Shown in pieces: positions 60,817 through 64,000 of a stretch of 64,000 bases of DNA. The notes below the pieces were generated by a model. That model was not told where the DNA came from. It made no database searches and saw only the letters and a list, made by a program, of their open reading frames with translations. Each line of letters begins with the position of its first letter. Within the stretch, counting starts at the first letter, position 1. Location: the NCBI GenBank assembly GCA_002389675.1, contig DGQF01000034.1, positions 128,234-192,233 of the forward strand, written 5' to 3'. Made by a program: the position numbers and the translations under genes. This stretch comes from Gammaproteobacteria bacterium UBA4421 (GTDB lineage Bacteria; Pseudomonadota; Gammaproteobacteria; Pseudomonadales; Azotimanducaceae).

Positions 60817-61174
60817 AGAGGAATCTTCTAAGGTCGCGGATGAACAACCTTCAGGATAGCAGAAGCAGCAGCGGTGGGGTTTGAAAAACCTTTCATGAGT
60901 TTCGCTTTCAGTTGTGATGGCGTTGATTTTTGCTCAGGTTATGGGTGATTTTTTTAAAATCGTGGCCTGCATCACGGGGGAATAATCTACAGGCTAATAA
61001 GCTTACCGGTGAGCGCCAAAAATTTAGCAGAGTCGTTGCGCGGGGCTTCGCAGATTATCTTGGTATAAATATGACTTTTTTATTTGACCGCCCCGTGCAG
61101 CTTGTATAAGAGAGTTTCGCCAACATCTATCGAGTTGGATAGACTGTAGAGTAACCCGTTTGGAAGGATCCAGA
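60817..61174. other. 358-bp divergent non-coding region
   Basis: The stretch lies between the divergent CinA-type gene and the TPR lipoprotein gene. It contains AT-rich runs around 60945-60965 and 61065-61085, a promoter candidate at 61084-61110 and, just before the lipoprotein gene, GGAAGGATCC as ribosome-binding site. No tRNA or recognised RNA fold was seen. Confidence 0.4.
61084..61110 (+). promoter_or_regulatory. Candidate promoter of the TPR lipoprotein gene
   Basis: TTGACC and TATAAG are good -35 and -10 matches but are separated by only 15 bp, shorter than the sigma-70 optimum. The site is about 65 bp upstream of the ATG at 61175. Confidence 0.35.
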
Positions 61175-63961
61175 ATGAGAGTTTTAACCGTCATACGTAA
61201 CATCTGTTTGTCGCTTAGCCTATTACTGTTAAGCAGCGCGTGCGGTACCCAGACACCGCAGGAACACCTAAAGGCGGCGCAAGCCAGTGTATCCGATGGA
61301 GAAGTTCGCAGCGCTGTGATCGATCTTAAAAATGCCATTCAAAAAGATCCAGATCTTGGACAGGCCAGAGCGTTGCTGGGGCAACTTTACTTTCAATCAG
61401 GTGACCTGCCATCTGCGCTCAAAGAATTAGAGCGGGCGATTGATTTGAATGTCAGTGATGATCTCACACGTATTGCCTTATTGCGGACAAAGAATGCTCT
61501 GGGTCGTTATTCTGAAGTTGTCGGTGAATTAGAGGAACAGGCTGATCTGCCGATTGACTTTGCCCTAGTTTTGGGCGAGGCCTATTTGATTGCGGGTGAT
61601 CTGGATCGCGCTGAACCGCTTTTTCAGAGGGGTTTGCATCTGCCGTTGGGCTTGATGGGGATGGCACGGATGTCTCAAGCCGATGACGATTTTGAGCAAG
61701 CATATGCCTATGTGGTGACATTGAATGAAATGTTGCCGGACCAGCTCGATGCAACTACGTTGCGAGGTGAAATAGAACTCCAACAAGGATCACCAAATTT
61801 GGCGCTGGCCTCTTTTCAGAAGGTGCGGCAAATCTCAGGAGGTGAAATTATCGGCCGCCTGGGCGAGATTCGAGCGTATTTGCAGGCTGGAGATTTGGAG
61901 TCGGCCAAACGCGAATCAGATGCGCTGATCGTGCTTAATGAAGAGCTGGTGCCCGCGCAATATCTCAAAGGATTGGTCAGCTTTGAACTGAAAGATTTTG
62001 AGGCGGCAGAGCAAGCGCTACTAATTGTGCAACGTTATGTGCGTGACCATGGACCAACCCTTTACTTAATGGGCGCGGTGAAAGCTGAGCTGGGGCGCTT
62101 GAGCCAGGCTGAAGACAATTTGCGGCGGTACCTAGCCTTTGATGAAGATAATGTGTCGGTGCGCAAAGTGCTTTCTAAAATTTATATGGAGCAAGGTAAA
62201 ACGCAGGCGGCCCATGATGTTCTGAAAGATATCGCCTTGCAGGGAGAGGATCCCCAAGTTTGGGCGATGCTGGGATCCTACCAGATGCAGCTTGGCAATA
62301 TGTCTGAGGCTGCACGCTCGTTTGAGGCAGCCGTGGCTTTGGCACCGAATATGGCTCCTTTTCGTAATCAGCTGGCGATAAGTTTGTTATCGGTCGGGCA
62401 GGATGATCAAGCGATTGCTCAACTTAGCAGTGCGATTGATTTAGATGGGAGCCAATTTCAAAGCGACTACATTTTAGCAATGGTCAATATGCGCAATGGA
62501 GATTTTGAGAGCGCTAAGGTCGCCATTGAGCGTTTCATTGCAAAAAGTCCGGAAGGGCCCATTGGTTATGGAATGCAAGGCTCTATCGCACTTGCTGAAT
62601 ATTACCGCGTCGCTCAGGATAATGAGCGCGGCGATCCGGCCAAGCTTGATGAGGCCCGCAAGGCATTCACAAAGGCGCTAAAGTTGGACCCCGGGTACTT
62701 CCCGGCAACGGCTAATTTGGCGGATATGGCTCTAGCAGAGGGTGATATCGAGGCTGCAAAAGCCCTACTCGAAAGCGCAAGAACAACGGGTGGCGCTGGT
62801 GAACCCGCGACGCTTGGCCTTGTAGATTTACTCTTACGTCAAGGGGACCGAAACAAAGCCGAAGAAGTTTTACAAACCGCTGTAACGCTGTATCCAGAGT
62901 CGGTGCCAGTGCGAATTCGAGTTTTGCGGCTTGCGCTTGCTCAGAATCAGCTGCCCCAGGCGCAAGCAGCCGCGTCGCGCCTGTATCAGTTGGCCCCGCG
63001 ATTGCCCGAGGCTCTGCTGCTAAAAGCAGAGGTTGCGCTTCGCTCTGGAGACACTAATGAAGCCGCGATGGTCGCGTCTGAATTGCATGGAGCGGTAAAG
63101 GGCACAAGCAGTCGTGCAGGATTACTCGCCTCTGTTGGCGAACTACAGAGTCGAATTAGTGATCTTGACCGGGCACGCATTAATCTCGAACGGGCGGTTG
63201 AAATAGCACCGCAAGCCACAAATGCGCGGTTGAGTTTGGCTCGTCTAGAGTTGAGAGAGGGGCAATTGGCGGCTGCACAATTGCAAATTGATGCTTTGCG
63301 CGAGCTTGGCGTGGATAGTGAGGCGCTGAACGTCCTTCAAGCGAATGTTTTCATCGCAGCCAACGATGACCAGGCCGCGCTCAAGCAGCTGGATAGCCTG
63401 ATCGCTGATGGCTCCCGATTGGGCTTGTCACGCTATATTAGTTATGCAGTTCAGCGCGGTGCTTATGAGGATGCGCGTGCTCGTGCGGAGGATTGGCTTG
63501 AAGGTAACGCGAATGATCAAGGGCCTATCATGATGCTCGCAAATGCTTTGATTAATGCTCAACAATTGAGCCAGTCACGTGCGGAATACGAAAAGTTGCT
63601 GCCTTCCAATAACGCAGCGGTGCTGAACAATTTGGCATGGATCTACACACAGCAAGGAGATCCAGAAGCCGTTGCAATGGCTCGCCAAGCCAATGAGGCC
63701 GAGCAAAATAACCCCGATATTCAAGATACACTGGGTTGGGCGTTGATCATGAACAACCAAAATGAGGAAGGGATAACCTATTTGCAGGCGAGTTTGCAGC
63801 AGCGGCCTGATAATCCAACGGTTCAATATCATTTAGGGGTTGCTCTGGAGCGTACGGGTGATCGCGATGCTGCGCGCCGAGCGTTCAAGAAAGCGCTGCG
63901 TCTGGGCGAGTTTTCCGATCAGGAAGCGGCGGCAGCGGCACTTGAGGGTCTGAGCCAATAG
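61175..63961 (+). CDS. Large TPR-repeat lipoprotein, PrsT-like (PEP-CTERM/exosortase-associated)
   Basis: A 928-residue lipoprotein (signal ICLSLSLLLLSSACG, Cys near residue 24) made almost entirely of TPR units, from residue 30 to the end, with repeated A..DL..AI..DP....AR..LG..Y...GD patterns. Length, lipobox and the first repeat (SAVIDLKNAIQKDPDLGQARALLGQLY) agree with PrsT, the TPR protein encoded near exosortase (XrtA) and exopolysaccharide genes. No exosortase or PEP-CTERM substrate gene is in view, so the assignment rests on family resemblance. GGAAGG precedes the ATG by about 8 bp. It likely acts in the periplasm or at the outer membrane in export of polysaccharide or proteins. Confidence 0.8.
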   Translation: MRVLTVIRNICLSLSLLLLSSACGTQTPQEHLKAAQASVSDGEVRSAVIDLKNAIQKDPDLGQARALLGQLYFQSGDLPSALKELERAIDLNVSDDLTRIALLRTKNALGRYSEVVGELEEQADLPIDFALVLGEAYLIAGDLDRAEPLFQRGLHLPLGLMGMARMSQADDDFEQAYAYVVTLNEMLPDQLDATTLRGEIELQQGSPNLALASFQKVRQISGGEIIGRLGEIRAYLQAGDLESAKRESDALIVLNEELVPAQYLKGLVSFELKDFEAAEQALLIVQRYVRDHGPTLYLMGAVKAELGRLSQAEDNLRRYLAFDEDNVSVRKVLSKIYMEQGKTQAAHDVLKDIALQGEDPQVWAMLGSYQMQLGNMSEAARSFEAAVALAPNMAPFRNQLAISLLSVGQDDQAIAQLSSAIDLDGSQFQSDYILAMVNMRNGDFESAKVAIERFIAKSPEGPIGYGMQGSIALAEYYRVAQDNERGDPAKLDEARKAFTKALKLDPGYFPATANLADMALAEGDIEAAKALLESARTTGGAGEPATLGLVDLLLRQGDRNKAEEVLQTAVTLYPESVPVRIRVLRLALAQNQLPQAQAAASRLYQLAPRLPEALLLKAEVALRSGDTNEAAMVASELHGAVKGTSSRAGLLASVGELQSRISDLDRARINLERAVEIAPQATNARLSLARLELREGQLAAAQLQIDALRELGVDSEALNVLQANVFIAANDDQAALKQLDSLIADGSRLGLSRYISYAVQRGAYEDARARAEDWLEGNANDQGPIMMLANALINAQQLSQSRAEYEKLLPSNNAAVLNNLAWIYTQQGDPEAVAMARQANEAEQNNPDIQDTLGWALIMNNQNEEGITYLQASLQQRPDNPTVQYHLGVALERTGDRDAARRAFKKALRLGEFSDQEAAAAALEGLSQ

Positions 63962-64000
63962 TTGCGCGGGGCTTTGTCAACCTTTTGAGTGTATAGGCCA
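63962..64000. other. Unassigned right edge
   Basis: The last 39 bp after the TPR gene contain no recognisable coding start or terminator; the window ends here. Confidence 0.3.

Noticed and set aside
1..64000. CRISPR arrays, insertion sequences, integrases, rRNA or tRNA genes
   Set aside because: No tandem direct repeats with spacers, no transposase or integrase motifs and no RNA gene signatures were found by eye.

Overview
The window looks like a chromosomal segment of a Gram-negative bacterium, most likely a marine or otherwise aquatic gammaproteobacterium. The evidence is a glnS-type glutaminyl-tRNA synthetase, a long Pseudomonas-type isocitrate lyase, MlaA and other lipoproteins, a TolC/CusBA tripartite efflux pump, a YheT-family hydrolase and TRAP transporters. 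Genes are tightly packed, often with 1-4 bp or 8-14 bp start/stop overlaps. No rRNA, tRNA, CRISPR array, transposase, integrase or phage gene was seen. The taxonomic placement is inferred from gene content, not from a marker gene. Several traits are unusual for Gammaproteobacteria: the mevalonate route to isoprenoids, a complete coenzyme F420 pathway, and an apparent selenoprotein.

Layout. 1-3644 (minus): mevalonate pathway genes (HMG-CoA reductase cut by the left edge, phosphomevalonate kinase, diphosphomevalonate decarboxylase) preceded by an amidase. 3715-8507: small metabolic genes (MBL hydrolase, split-barrel flavin/F420 protein, class II aldolase, Gfo/Idh/MocA oxidoreductase, inorganic pyrophosphatase). 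8511-14432 (minus): F420 biosynthesis and reduction, transcribed in the order npdG, cofE, cofD, cofC, fbiC, with a divergent LLM oxidoreductase and an acyl-CoA-dehydrogenase-like flavoprotein at 14546-16680. 16766-23261: a His-rich lipoprotein and a CusCBA heavy-metal efflux system. 23266-26248: a second LLM enzyme, a glucokinase homologue that has lost its nucleotide and catalytic motifs, and a crotonase.

26353-37336 is one nearly gapless run of ten plus-strand genes: a CHAD-like helical protein; a secreted thioredoxin-fold protein with an in-frame UGA in a U-x-x-C motif followed by a plausible bacterial SECIS hairpin; a TatT lipoprotein with TRAP DctP, DctQ and DctM; MlaC; MlaA; an MMPL/HpnN-like RND protein; and an LtaS-like membrane sulfatase-fold enzyme. 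Read together, this is a candidate trans-envelope system for a hydrophobic or lipid ligand, and it is the most interesting locus here.

37328-47219: a PAS/GGDEF/EAL signalling protein, an unknown small protein, a two-subunit acyl-CoA dehydrogenase, an MDR reductase, a TIGR03084-like protein and isocitrate lyase. A perfect 31-bp palindrome lies between aceA and the next operon. 47461-53249: a glycerol-type ABC transporter (two unequal ATPases, two permeases, a DUF2160 membrane protein, a substrate-binding lipoprotein). 53273-63961: a hydratase, acyl-CoA thioesterase II, a transglutaminase-like protein, glnS coupled to HMG-CoA lyase, a YheT hydrolase, a CinA-type domain protein and a long TPR lipoprotein resembling PrsT of PEP-CTERM/exosortase systems.

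Taken together the cell appears to use fatty acyl-CoA, leucine-type and C2 carbon (acyl-CoA dehydrogenases, crotonase, HMG-CoA lyase, isocitrate lyase), takes up glycerol, makes isoprenoids from HMG-CoA, and runs F420-dependent redox chemistry.
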